NCBI RefSeq assembly: GCF_937941905.1
Contig: NZ_CALDGS010000156.1
Location: forward strand, 1-53,102
DNA from: an uncultured Mycolicibacterium sp.
Lineage (GTDB): Bacteria > Actinomycetota > Actinomycetes > Mycobacteriales > Mycobacteriaceae
Direction of reading: 5' to 3'
DNA length: 53,102 nt
The notes beneath the pieces are model-generated. The model was given only the letters and a program-made list of their open reading frames with translations. It was not told the origin of the DNA and made no database searches. Position 1 is the first letter of the stretch. Each line of letters begins with the position of its first letter. Both the position numbers and the translations under genes were made by a program. Shown in pieces: positions 16,344 to 24,733 of this stretch.

Positions 16344-16688
16344 GTGTCCGAACCACATCTTGCCACCCAGTCCACCATCCCCCGCGAGCGTTACGTGGCG
16401 GTGCAGTCCAGCCCGGAGTTCCAGGAGTTGCGAAGCCGCTTGCGCCGCTTCGTGTTCCCGATGAGCGCGGCGTTCCTGGTCTGGTACGCGCTGTACGTGG
16501 TGCTGGGCGCGTTCGCCCATGACTTCATGGCGATCCCGGTCTGGGGTGCGATCAACGTCGGCATGCTGATCGGCCTCGGGCAGTTCGCCACCACGTTCCT
16601 GATCACCGGCCTGTACGTGCGGTTCGCCAACCGCGAGATCGACCCGCGCGCCGAGCGGATCCGCGCCGAGCTGGAGGGCGGGCGGTGA
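16344..16688 (+). CDS. DUF485 (YjcH-type) small membrane protein
   Basis: A 114-residue DUF485 protein, the usual partner of ActP. The start GTG 16344 is chosen because GAGGAG lies seven bases upstream. The family signature SSPEFQELRSRLRRFVFPMSAAFL is near residues 22-45, with two membrane helices (about 38-60 and 74-96) and a charged end. It overlaps the permease gene by 4 bp. Its role is probably assembly or activity of the permease, as in other DUF485-ActP pairs. Confidence 0.88.
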   Translation: MSEPHLATQSTIPRERYVAVQSSPEFQELRSRLRRFVFPMSAAFLVWYALYVVLGAFAHDFMAIPVWGAINVGMLIGLGQFATTFLITGLYVRFANREIDPRAERIRAELEGGR

Positions 16689-18319
16689 TGACGACGTTCC
16701 TGGCCGCCGGCACCGACGTCGGCAATCCCGCGATCAACATCGCCATCTTCGTGGCGTTCGTGGCCGTCACCCTGTTCGTGGTGATGCGCGCCAGCCGCCG
16801 CAACGCCTCTGCTGACGAGTTCTTCACCGCCGGAAGGGCTTTCACCGGACCACAGAACGGTGTGGCGATCTCCGGGGACTACCTGTCGGCGGCGAGCTTC
16901 CTCGGTATCGCCGGGGCCATCGCCGTCTACGGCTACGACGGGTTCCTCTACAGCATCGGCTTTCTGGTGGCGTGGCTGGTGGCGCTGCTGCTGGTCGCCG
17001 AATTACTGCGCAACACCGGCAAGTTCACCATGGCCGACGTGCTGAGCTTCCGGCTCAGGCAGCGGCCGGTGCGGCTGGCGGCCGCCACCAACACGCTGGC
17101 GGTGTCGCTGTTCTACCTGCTGGCCCAGATGGCCGGCGCCGGCGGCCTGGTGGCCCTGCTACTCAACGTCGAAAGCGATTGGGGCCAGGCGCTTGTCATC
17201 GCTGTGGTGGGCGTGCTGATGATCGTCTACGTGCTGGTCGGCGGGATGAAGGGCACCACCTGGGTGCAGATCATCAAGGCGGTGCTGCTGATCGGCGGCG
17301 CCGGGCTGATGACGCTGGCGGTGCTGTTCAAGTTCGGGCTGAACTTCTCCGACATCCTGGCCTCGGCCCAGACCGCGGTGTCCGGCTCGAGCAACGAGGC
17401 GGTGGCCGCCCGCGACGTGCTCGCCCCCGGCGCGCAGTACGGCGCGTCGCTGACCTCGAAGCTGAACTTCATCTCGCTGGCCCTGGCGCTGGTGCTGGGC
17501 ACCGCCGGCCTGCCGCACGTGCTGATGCGGTTCTACACGGTGCCCACCGCCAAGGAGGCCCGCCGCTCGGTGGTGTGGGCGATCGCGCTGATCGGCGCGT
17601 TCTACCTGTTCACCCTGGCGCTGGGCTACGGCGCGGCGGCCATGGTCGGCCCGGACCGCATCCTGGGCTCGCCGGGCGGGCAGAACTCCGCGGCCCCGCT
17701 GCTGGCGTTCGAACTCGGCGGGGTGGTGCTGCTGGCCGTCATCTCGGCGGTGGCGTTCGCGACCATCCTGGCGGTGGTGGCCGGCCTGACGATCACCGCG
17801 TCGGCGTCGTTCGCCCACGACATCTACGCCACCCTGATGAAGAAGCACCGGGTCACCGAGTACGAGCAGGTGCGGGTCTCCCGCATCACCGCGGTGGTGC
17901 TGGGCGTGTTCGCCATCGTGCTGGGCATCCTGGCCTCCGGGCAGAACATCGCCTTCCTGGTGGCGCTGGCGTTCGCGGTGGCCGCGGCGGCGAACCTGCC
18001 GACCATTCTGTTCTCGCTGTACTGGCGGCGGTTCAACACCCGCGGCGCGCTGTGGAGCATGTACGGCGGTCTGATCTCGACGATCGTGCTGATCGTGTTC
18101 TCGCCCGCGGTGTCCGGGACCCCGACGTCGATGCTGCCGAACGCGGACTTCGCCTGGTTCCCGCTGTCCAACCCGGGCATCGTGTCCATCCCGCTCGCGT
18201 TCGCGCTGGGCGTCATCGGCACGCTGACCTCGCCGGACGACGAGGATCCCGCGCTGGCCGCCGAGATGGAGGTGCGGTCGCTGACCGGCGTCGGCGCGGA
18301 GCGGGCCGTCGCTCACTGA
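16685..18319 (+). CDS. ActP-type cation/acetate symporter
   Basis: A 544-residue SSS permease (GTG 16685, or the adjacent ATG 16688). Motifs are DEFFTAGRAFTGPQNGVAISGDYLSAAS near 38-65, VGGMKGTTWVQIIKA, and TAGLPHVLMRFYTVPTAKEARRS, all typical of ActP acetate/glycolate permeases. It lacks the long periplasmic insertion of the first symporter. Transcription probably starts at the promoter between 16233 and 16344 and ends at the hairpin at 18345. Function: uptake of acetate or related short acids. Confidence 0.9.
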   Translation: MMTTFLAAGTDVGNPAINIAIFVAFVAVTLFVVMRASRRNASADEFFTAGRAFTGPQNGVAISGDYLSAASFLGIAGAIAVYGYDGFLYSIGFLVAWLVALLLVAELLRNTGKFTMADVLSFRLRQRPVRLAAATNTLAVSLFYLLAQMAGAGGLVALLLNVESDWGQALVIAVVGVLMIVYVLVGGMKGTTWVQIIKAVLLIGGAGLMTLAVLFKFGLNFSDILASAQTAVSGSSNEAVAARDVLAPGAQYGASLTSKLNFISLALALVLGTAGLPHVLMRFYTVPTAKEARRSVVWAIALIGAFYLFTLALGYGAAAMVGPDRILGSPGGQNSAAPLLAFELGGVVLLAVISAVAFATILAVVAGLTITASASFAHDIYATLMKKHRVTEYEQVRVSRITAVVLGVFAIVLGILASGQNIAFLVALAFAVAAAANLPTILFSLYWRRFNTRGALWSMYGGLISTIVLIVFSPAVSGTPTSMLPNADFAWFPLSNPGIVSIPLAFALGVIGTLTSPDDEDPALAAEMEVRSLTGVGAERAVAH

Positions 18320-18344
18320 CCCCGCCCACCGACCCGATACCGGC

Positions 18345-18380
18345 CACGCCGGGCGCTGGGGACTCCCCTCGCCCGGCGTG
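18345..18380 (+). terminator. Hairpin between ActP and the Rv1155-like gene
   Basis: An 11-bp perfect stem (18345-18355 with 18370-18380) encloses a loop that itself pairs (GGGG with CCCC). It sits between convergent genes and may serve both. Confidence 0.65.
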
Positions 18381-18397
18381 TCCCGTTCGGGCGGGGC

Positions 18398-18841
18398 CTA
18401 CAGCACGCCGGGCGGCAGCCCGTACAGGTGCGAGATGGGCAGGGTCATCAGCACCCGCCGCTCGTCGACCATCGCCCGCCGGTACTCGTCCCAGTCCGGA
18501 TGCTCGCCGGCGATGTTGCGGTACAGCTGCACCAGGCCCTCGACGGTCTCGTCGTCGGGGGCGGCCGCGGGCGGGGTGAGGATGGCGTTGCCCTCGGCGA
18601 CCGCGTAGGCCCAGCCGTCGTCGGAGCTGACGTGGATGGATGCGCGCGGGTCGCGGCGCAGGTTGCGGGTCTTGGCGCGCGGCTCGGTCATCGACACCTG
18701 CAGCGTGAGCGCCCGAGGATCGAAGTAGTACTTGACGTTGGACAGCTGCGGGCGGCCGTCACGCTTGATGGTCGCCAGCACACCCAGCGAGTTCCCGGCC
18801 AGCAGGGCCAGCAGCTTGTCGTCGAACACCTGACGCGCCAT
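18398..18841 (-). CDS. Rv1155-type F420-dependent/flavin split-barrel protein
   Basis: A 147-residue split-beta-barrel protein, the same length as Rv1155. Rv1155 was first called a pyridoxamine-phosphate oxidase but binds F420. The ATG at 18841 gives MARQVFDDKLLALL. Conserved segments are LGVLATIKRDGRPQLSNV and SMTEPRAKTRNLRRDPRA, the cofactor-binding strand and loop. Likely role is F420-dependent reduction of an unknown substrate in the cytosol. It stands next to the carboxylate cassette, which separates it from its usual neighbour Rv1156. Confidence 0.88.
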   Translation of the reverse strand: MARQVFDDKLLALLAGNSLGVLATIKRDGRPQLSNVKYYFDPRALTLQVSMTEPRAKTRNLRRDPRASIHVSSDDGWAYAVAEGNAILTPPAAAPDDETVEGLVQLYRNIAGEHPDWDEYRRAMVDERRVLMTLPISHLYGLPPGVL

Positions 18842-19017
18842 GGTGACGAGCCTACGTCGCCGGGGCCGGTTGCAGGGCCCACCCGGCCCACCGCGTCCGG
18901 CGTTCACCCGCGGCGAACCCCGCCCCCGCGCCCCGCCCTACCCGTCACAATCGTCGGATACCGGTGCTGCACTTCACATTTCACCCCAGCACCGGATGTT
19001 TCGGTACATTGGCGGCC

Positions 19018-19869
19018 GTGACCCCGAAATCCCCCGTCAAGGCCTCGCTCACCGGCGTCTCGGAGACCGCGCTGCTCACCCTGCAGGTGCGCGCGCTGGA
19101 GGCCGCCCGGCCCGACCGGCTCATCGACGACCCGATGGCGATCGAGCTGGTCAAGGCCATCGACTTCGACTTCGCCAAGTTCGGCTACGCCAAGCGCCAG
19201 GACATGGCGCTGCGGGCACTGGCCTTCGACGCGGCCACCCGCCGCTACCTGCTCACCCACCCGAAGGCCACCGTGGTGGCGCTGGCCGAGGGCCTGCAGA
19301 CCACCTTCTTCCGGCTGCGGGACGCCGGTGCCGGGGATCAGTTCCGTTGGCTGACGGTTGATCTGCCGCCCATGGTGGAGCTGCGCCGGCAGCTGCTGCC
19401 GCCGTCGGAGCGGGTCCGGATGCTGGGCTGCTCGGCGCTGGACTACTCCTGGATGGACGAGGTGGACGCCGGCGAGGGGGTGTTCATCACCGCCGAGGGC
19501 CTGCTGATGTACCTGCAGCCGGACGAGGCGATGGGGCTGATCCGCGAGTGCGCCCGGCGGTTCCCGGGCGGGCAGATGATGTTCGACCTGCCGCCCAAGC
19601 GGCTGCACTGGCTGATGCAGCGCGGCTTGCGCACCTCACGCCGCTACACGGTGCCGCCGATGCCGTTCACCCTGTCGGTGGCCGAGACGGCGAACCTGGT
19701 GCACACCGTGCCCGGGGTGCGGGCGGTGCACGACGTGGCCTACCCGAAGGCGCGCGGCCGGGTGCTCAACGCGCTGCTGTGGCTGTCCCAGCGCTTCCGG
19801 GTGTTCGACGACTTCCGCGGCCACTACGTGCTGCTGGAGTTCGGCGCGCCGAAGGCCGCCTCCAGGTAG
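19018..19869 (+). CDS. Class I O-methyltransferase of the leucine carboxymethyltransferase type (Rv1153c-like)
   Basis: A 283-residue SAM-dependent methyltransferase from GTG 19018 (an upstream ATG at 18964 would add 18 unconserved residues). LCM-type features are SLTGVSETALLTLQVRALEA, VVALAEGLQTTFFRL as the modified SAM loop, WLTVDLPPMVELRRQ, and ITAEGLLMYL. M. tuberculosis Rv1153c (omt) holds the same place beside Rv1152 and Rv1151c. The substrate is unknown. Its 3' end overlaps the convergent GntR gene by 46 bp. Confidence 0.82.
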   Translation: MTPKSPVKASLTGVSETALLTLQVRALEAARPDRLIDDPMAIELVKAIDFDFAKFGYAKRQDMALRALAFDAATRRYLLTHPKATVVALAEGLQTTFFRLRDAGAGDQFRWLTVDLPPMVELRRQLLPPSERVRMLGCSALDYSWMDEVDAGEGVFITAEGLLMYLQPDEAMGLIRECARRFPGGQMMFDLPPKRLHWLMQRGLRTSRRYTVPPMPFTLSVAETANLVHTVPGVRAVHDVAYPKARGRVLNALLWLSQRFRVFDDFRGHYVLLEFGAPKAASR

Positions 19870-20246
19870 GCGATCGCCTCGGCGCGGCCGAGGCCCAGCG
19901 CGCGGGCGGTGGCGGCGTAGGCCGCGGCGGCCTCGGCCATCGCCTCGTCGGCCGGGTCCACCCGGGCCACGTAGGTCCCGAACCGGCCCCGGGTCTCCAG
20001 CAGCCCGGCGGCCTCGAGCTCCCGGTAGGCGCGAGCCACCGTGTTGACCGCCAGCCCGAGCTCGGCGGCGAGTTCCCGAACGGTCGGCAGGCGGGTGCCG
20101 GGCGCGAGCCGGCCGTCGCGGATGGCATCGATGATCTGGGTGCGGAGCTGGTCGAACAGCGGCCTGGCGGCTCGGGGGTCGAGGCGCACCCATTCGCCCA
20201 AGTCGGCCACGTGTTCAGTATCACCCAGACCCGCTACCTTGGTCAT
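19824..20246 (-). CDS. GntR-family regulator, YtrA-like short type (Rv1152 orthologue)
   Basis: Up to 140 residues from ATG 20246; a GTG at 20210 would give 128, closer to my memory of Rv1152 (about 121). The winged helix is in the middle: PLFDQLRTQIIDAIRDGRL, PTVRELAAELGLAVNTVARAY, GLLETRGRFGTYV. The tail is only a short Ala-rich dimerisation helix, so there is no large ligand-binding domain. The ATG start abuts the GTG of cobB on the opposite strand, so either the later start is used or the two transcripts overlap. Confidence 0.85.
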   Translation of the reverse strand: MTKVAGLGDTEHVADLGEWVRLDPRAARPLFDQLRTQIIDAIRDGRLAPGTRLPTVRELAAELGLAVNTVARAYRELEAAGLLETRGRFGTYVARVDPADEAMAEAAAAYAATARALGLGRAEAIAYLEAAFGAPNSSST

Positions 20247-20960
20247 GTGCAGGTGACGGTGTTCAGCGGTGCCGGGATCTCGGCCGACAGCGGGGTCCCG
20301 ACGTTCCGCGACCCCGAGACGGGGTTGTGGGCCAAGGTCGACCCCTACCAGATCTCCAGCATGGAGGGGTGGCGCGCACACCCGGAGCGGGTGTGGGCGT
20401 GGTACCTGTGGCGCCACTACATGATGCGGTCGGTCGAGCCGAACGCCGGCCACCGCGCGGTCGCCGACTGGCAGCGCGACCACGAGGTGCACGTCATCAC
20501 CCAGAACATCGACGACCTGCACGAACGGGCCGGCAGCGAGCGGGTCTACCACGTGCACGGCAGCCTGTTCGAGTTCCACTGCGACGCCTGCCGCGCCCCG
20601 TTCGAGGGGGTGCTGCCGGAGATGCCCGAGCCGGTCGAGGAGATCGACCCGCCGGAGTGCATGTGCGGCGGGCTGATCCGGCCGAACGTGGTGTGGTTCG
20701 GCGAGTCGCTGCCGCAGGACGCCTGGGGCCTGTCGATCGACGCGGTGGTCAATGCCGACCTGGTGGTGGTGGTCGGGACCTCGTCGGTGGTCTACCCGGC
20801 GGCGGGGCTGCCGGAGATGGCGCTGGCCCGCGGCATCCCGGTCGTCGAGGTCAACCCCGAGCCGACGCCGCTGACCGAGTCGGCGACGGTGTCGCTGCGC
20901 GAGACCGCAGCCCGCGCGCTGCCCGGGCTGCTGGACCGGCTGCCCGCCCTGCTGAACTAG
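20247..20960 (+). CDS. cobB: CobB, NAD-dependent protein deacylase (sirtuin)
   Basis: A 237-residue class III sirtuin, identical in length to Rv1151c. NAD site: GAGISADSGVPTFRD (8-22) and QNID (86-89); catalytic His104 in YHVHGS; zinc cysteines 112, 115, 138 and 140. Tyr53-x-x-Arg56 is the class III pocket associated with desuccinylase/demalonylase activity. In mycobacteria CobB deacetylates and reactivates acetyl-CoA synthetase, which links it to acetate use by the nearby symporters. It overlaps the convergent methyltransferase gene by 3 bp within CTAG. Confidence 0.95.
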   Translation: MQVTVFSGAGISADSGVPTFRDPETGLWAKVDPYQISSMEGWRAHPERVWAWYLWRHYMMRSVEPNAGHRAVADWQRDHEVHVITQNIDDLHERAGSERVYHVHGSLFEFHCDACRAPFEGVLPEMPEPVEEIDPPECMCGGLIRPNVVWFGESLPQDAWGLSIDAVVNADLVVVVGTSSVVYPAAGLPEMALARGIPVVEVNPEPTPLTESATVSLRETAARALPGLLDRLPALLN

Positions 20961-21607
20961 GCCGGCCGCACCGCGCGGCCGATCGCGATCGGCCCCACCG
21001 GGGCCGGCACCCAGGCCGGCAGCAGCCATTCCCGCCGCACCGTGGTGATCTCGAAACCCGCTGCGGCGATGGCTTTCTCGGTGTGCCGGTGGGTGTGGCA
21101 GTTGCCCATCAGCCGGGGCCAGACGGTGCGGTCGGCCAGCCGCTGCAGCCCGGCGCGGGCGCCGTGGTCGACGGCGACGTGCTCGGCGAACCGCAGTTCG
21201 CCGCCGGGCCGCAGCAGTTCGAACAGCCGCCGCAGCACCGCGGCCGGGTCGTCCACCGAGCACAGCACCAGCGAGCACACCACGGCGTCGAATTGCGCTG
21301 TGGCGGCGATGTTCCCGTCGGGCAGGTCCTCGATCGCCGCGGTGGTGACCAGCACCGGGACCGGGGCGGTGACGGCGGCCTCGGTGGCCCGGGCGGCCAG
21401 CCGCCGCTCGGGTTCGAGTGCGACCACGTTGGTGACCGTCGTCGGGTAGTGGGCGAAGTTGGTGCCGGTGCCGGCGCCGACCTCCAGCACACTGCCGGCC
21501 AGTCCGGCCAGGTTCTCCCGGCGCAGCCGCCGCATGGCCGCCGGTTCGTGGCCGGACAGCAGCGTCCACAGCCGGGCGAACATCGGGTTGTCGATCGTCT
21601 CGGTCAT
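20957..21607 (-). CDS. SAM-dependent methyltransferase (Rv1147-like)
   Basis: A 216-residue class I methyltransferase. SAM motif I is VLEVGAGTGTNF (40-51), an acidic end to strand 2 (VVALEPE), and motif III FELLRPGGELRFAEHV. The region ends LPAWVPAPVGPIAIGRAVRP. This type is called phospholipid N-methyltransferase-like or thiopurine-like in mycobacteria; the substrate is unknown. It is the last gene of an mmpL-tetR-methyltransferase operon (ATGA overlap with tetR). In M. tuberculosis Rv1147 also follows mmpL13. Confidence 0.82.
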   Translation of the reverse strand: MTETIDNPMFARLWTLLSGHEPAAMRRLRRENLAGLAGSVLEVGAGTGTNFAHYPTTVTNVVALEPERRLAARATEAAVTAPVPVLVTTAAIEDLPDGNIAATAQFDAVVCSLVLCSVDDPAAVLRRLFELLRPGGELRFAEHVAVDHGARAGLQRLADRTVWPRLMGNCHTHRHTEKAIAAAGFEITTVRREWLLPAWVPAPVGPIAIGRAVRPA

Positions 21608-22284
21608 CGCAGCAACTCCATCACGCGTCGGATCGTCGCATCGGGGGCGGTGCCGGGGCCGATCCGGCCGGCCACGATCTGGCCGATGCACACCGCCCGC
21701 AGCACCCGGTCGGCGAAGGCCAGCGGATCCCCCCACGGCAGATGCGGTTTGGCGATCAGCAGGGCGACCACCCCGTGCACCGCGGTCCACAGCTCCAGGG
21801 CCACGGCGGTGGCGTCGCCGGCCGGGACGGTGCCCTGCGTCATCAGGGCCTGCACCGAGGCCCGCAGATGCCGGAGGACCGCGCTGTCGAGCGTGGTGTC
21901 CACCGCGCCGCCGGGCCGGTCCCGGCCCATGGTGGCGATGCGGTACAGCTCCGGATTGTCCAGCGCGAAGCGCACATAGGCCAGCCCCTGGGCGTGCAGC
22001 GCCTCGAGCGGCGACCGCTGTTCGCCGGCGGCCCGGCGCATCTCGGCGTCGAGCCGCCCGAACCAGCGGGCGCACACGGCGTCGAGCAGCGCGCCCTTGT
22101 CGGCGAAGTGCAGGTAGATCGACGGGGCGGTGACGCCCACCCGCCCGGCGACCGACCGGATGGAGACCGCGCCGGCGTCGCCGGTCTCCAGCAGCAGCTC
22201 GGTGGTGGCGGCCAGGATCTCCTCGCGCATCCGCTCCCCCGCGCCGCGCGGGGCGCGGCGTCGCCGGATCCGGTGCGCGCTCAC
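21604..22284 (-). CDS. TetR-family regulator of the mmpL13-type operon
   Basis: A 226-residue TetR protein. HTH: AGAVSIRSVAGRVGVTAPSI YLHFADKGALLDAV, at about residues 38-72. The C-terminal domain is of the TetR_C_33/WHG type (YRIATMGRDRPGG, AVHGVVALLI). It starts with GTG 4 bp after the transporter stop and overlaps the methyltransferase start by 4 bp. It therefore likely controls this operon, possibly through the AT-rich element at 24611-24622. I do not recall a tetR at this position in M. tuberculosis. Confidence 0.85.
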   Translation of the reverse strand: MSAHRIRRRRAPRGAGERMREEILAATTELLLETGDAGAVSIRSVAGRVGVTAPSIYLHFADKGALLDAVCARWFGRLDAEMRRAAGEQRSPLEALHAQGLAYVRFALDNPELYRIATMGRDRPGGAVDTTLDSAVLRHLRASVQALMTQGTVPAGDATAVALELWTAVHGVVALLIAKPHLPWGDPLAFADRVLRAVCIGQIVAGRIGPGTAPDATIRRVMELLR

Positions 22285-22288
22285 CGGG

Positions 22289-24580
22289 TCACCCGCCGCC
22301 CGGGACGGGGCCGGCGGCCGGGGTCGGTGCGGCCGATTCGGTGAGGCCGATCCGGGCGTGCAGCCGGGCCAGCGGCCGCGGCGCCCACCAGTTGTAGCGG
22401 CCCAGCAGGTGCATGAAGGCCGGGACCAGGACCATGCGCACCAGGGTGGCGTCGGCGAGCACCGCCAGGGTCAGTCCGGTGCCGAACATCCGCATGAACG
22501 ACACCTGCGCGGCGATCAGCGCGGCGAACGAGATGGACATGATCAGCGCGGCGGCGGTGATCACCCGGCCGGTGCGCGCCAGGCCGAGGGCGACGGCCTC
22601 GTCGTTGCGCGCCCGCGCGTCGGCGGTCCCGGTGGGGTTGCGCAGCCAGTACTCGCGGATCCGGCTGATCAGGAACACCTCGTAGTCCATCGACAGCCCG
22701 AAGGCGATGCAGAACAGCAGCACCGGCATGGTCGCCACCAGGGTCCCGGTGGCGGTGGTGCCGAACCCGCCGAGATGGCCGTCCTGGAACACCCAGACCA
22801 GCGCGCCGAACGCAGCGGTCAGGGAAAGCACATTGAGCACAAGCGCTTTCAACGGCAACACGACGCTGCCGGTGAGCAGGAACAGCAGCACGAGGGTGAT
22901 CGCCGCGATCACGGTCAGCACCAGCGGCATCCGGGCGATGATCGTCGCGACGCTGTCCTGGTTGACCGCGGCGGTGCCGCCGAGCAGCGCCGGCCCGCCG
23001 TTGGGGGTGGGCACCGCGCGCAGCCGGTCCAGCAGGGTCCGCGAGGCGTCGGTGAACAGCGGTGCCGCACCGGCGACGGTGAGGAAGGCGCTGCGTCCGG
23101 AGGCGTCCTCGGCGATGCCGGCCGGCGCGCCCGGCGGACCGCTGCGCACCCCGGCGACGAAGGTGCCGCCGGGCGCCGACACCGCGGCCACGTCGGGGAC
23201 CCGGGACAGCTCGGCGGCGTAGCGGTCCAGCTCGGCCGGGCCGATGCCGCCGGCGTCGGGCAGCACGACGGTGACGTCGCGGGCGGTGTCGACGGCGAAC
23301 CCGTCGCGCAGCTCGTCGCCGACCTGCCGGGCGCTGGCGCTCGCGGGCAGCACCCGGTCGTCCGGGAACCCCCAGCGGATGCCCAGGAACGGGGCGCCGA
23401 GCACGAGCAGCACCGCCACCCCGGCCGCGCCGACCGGTACCGCACGGCGCATCACGGTGCGGGCCAGCCGGTACCAGCCGGTGTCGGTGACCGGCCGCGG
23501 CGCGGGGTCGGGGCGGCCGAACAGGCGCCGGGCGGGCCGCCGCACGTCGTAGGCGTCGAGCCGGTCGCCGAGCAGGGTGATCACGGCCGGGGTGACGACG
23601 ACGGCCGCGACGGCGGCCAGCGCCACCACCGCCACCCCGGCGTAGGCGAACGACTTGAGGAAGTACATCGGGAACAGCGCCATGGCGGCCATCGACAGCG
23701 CGACGGTCAGCGCGGAGAACACCACGGTGCGCCCGGCACTGACCATGGTGCGCAGCAGCGCGTCGGCCGGGGCGGCGCCGGCGGCGCGCTCGTCGCGGAA
23801 CCGGCTGACGATGAGCAAGGTGTAGTCGATGGCCAGGGCGAGCCCCATCGCGACGATGAGGTTGAGCGCGAAGATCGACACGTCGGTGGCCACGGCGAGC
23901 GCGCGCAGCACCGCCATCGAGCCGAGGATGGCCAGCAGCCCGACGGCCAGCGGCAGCGCGGCGGCGAGCAGGCCGCCGAACACCCAGACCAGCACCAGGA
24001 AGCTGAGCGGGACCGCGATGGCCTCCATGCGCAGCAGGTCGCGTTCGTTCTGGGTGTTGATCTGCCGGTAGATCATCGCCTCGCCGCCGGCCCGGATGCG
24101 CACCCCGGCCCGGTCGGCGGCGTCGCCCCCGAGCAGGTCCTCGACGAGGGCGGCGGCGTGTCGCTGGGCGTCGTTCTCACCGCCGGTGATGCCGGCGACG
24201 ATCAGCCCGGTGTGCCCGTCGGTGCCGACCAGCCCGGCCGCCGCGCCGGGCGGGGCGGTCCAGGCGGAGGCGACGTCGGCGGCGTGCGGGGCGGCCTGCA
24301 GCCGCCGGACGAGTTCCAGCGCGGTGCCGCGGGCCGGTTCGCCGAGCACGTCGCCGTCGGCGGTGACGGCGAGGATGAGCTGCATGTCGCCCCGGCCGAA
24401 CCGGTCGGCGAGGAGCTGCTGGGCCCGCGCGGATTCGGAGGTGGGGTCCTGGAACCCGCCGGCCGACAGGCTCTGGGCGACCGACAGGCCGTAGACCGCG
24501 GCGGCCGCCGCGATCAGGGCGGCCAACAGCAGCACCCGCCGCGGGACGGCGATGGCCAGGCGGGCGATGCGGTGCAGCAC
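22289..24580 (-). CDS. MMPL/RND transporter, intact MmpL13 type
   Basis: A 763-residue RND-superfamily exporter with two repeats of one helix, a large periplasmic loop and five helices. Repeat 1 loop has QDPTSESARAQQLLADRF. DYTLLIVSRFRDERA (about 270-285) and MDYEVFLISRIREYW (about 635-650) are the conserved TM4 Asp-Tyr motifs that carry the proton relay. The start is GTG at 24580. In M. tuberculosis the locus beside Rv1147 is split into mmpL13a and mmpL13b; here it is one open frame of about their combined length. It probably exports a lipid; the substrate is unknown. Confidence 0.88.
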   Translation of the reverse strand: MLHRIARLAIAVPRRVLLLAALIAAAAAVYGLSVAQSLSAGGFQDPTSESARAQQLLADRFGRGDMQLILAVTADGDVLGEPARGTALELVRRLQAAPHAADVASAWTAPPGAAAGLVGTDGHTGLIVAGITGGENDAQRHAAALVEDLLGGDAADRAGVRIRAGGEAMIYRQINTQNERDLLRMEAIAVPLSFLVLVWVFGGLLAAALPLAVGLLAILGSMAVLRALAVATDVSIFALNLIVAMGLALAIDYTLLIVSRFRDERAAGAAPADALLRTMVSAGRTVVFSALTVALSMAAMALFPMYFLKSFAYAGVAVVALAAVAAVVVTPAVITLLGDRLDAYDVRRPARRLFGRPDPAPRPVTDTGWYRLARTVMRRAVPVGAAGVAVLLVLGAPFLGIRWGFPDDRVLPASASARQVGDELRDGFAVDTARDVTVVLPDAGGIGPAELDRYAAELSRVPDVAAVSAPGGTFVAGVRSGPPGAPAGIAEDASGRSAFLTVAGAAPLFTDASRTLLDRLRAVPTPNGGPALLGGTAAVNQDSVATIIARMPLVLTVIAAITLVLLFLLTGSVVLPLKALVLNVLSLTAAFGALVWVFQDGHLGGFGTTATGTLVATMPVLLFCIAFGLSMDYEVFLISRIREYWLRNPTGTADARARNDEAVALGLARTGRVITAAALIMSISFAALIAAQVSFMRMFGTGLTLAVLADATLVRMVLVPAFMHLLGRYNWWAPRPLARLHARIGLTESAAPTPAAGPVPGGG

Positions 24581-24610
24581 GGCGAACCCCCCCGGACGGT
24601 CGGCTACCGG

Positions 24611-24622
24611 CGTTAAGTTAGC
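24611..24622 (-). promoter_or_regulatory. AT-rich promoter/operator candidate for the mmpL operon
   Basis: The only AT-rich stretch between the divergent transporter and DoxX genes. On the minus strand it includes TAACTT, a good -10 hexamer 35-40 bp before the GTG at 24580, flanked by CCGGC/GCCGG arms at 24607-24611 and 24632-24635. It could be the TetR target. Confidence 0.35.
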
Positions 24623-24733
24623 AGCGTTCAGCCGGCCGTCCGGGCGCTTTCGGCGGGGGCTTCCGGGCGGCTATCGGGGCACCCCGGCGCCGGATCCGGC
24701 CGATGTGTCGGCCGGCGCGCATAGGCTGCGGCC

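Noticed and set aside
22130..24616. An 828-codon plus-strand frame opposite the mmpL gene
   Set aside because: Composition (Gly, Gln, His, Arg) and lack of any motif mark it as the complement of a membrane-protein gene.
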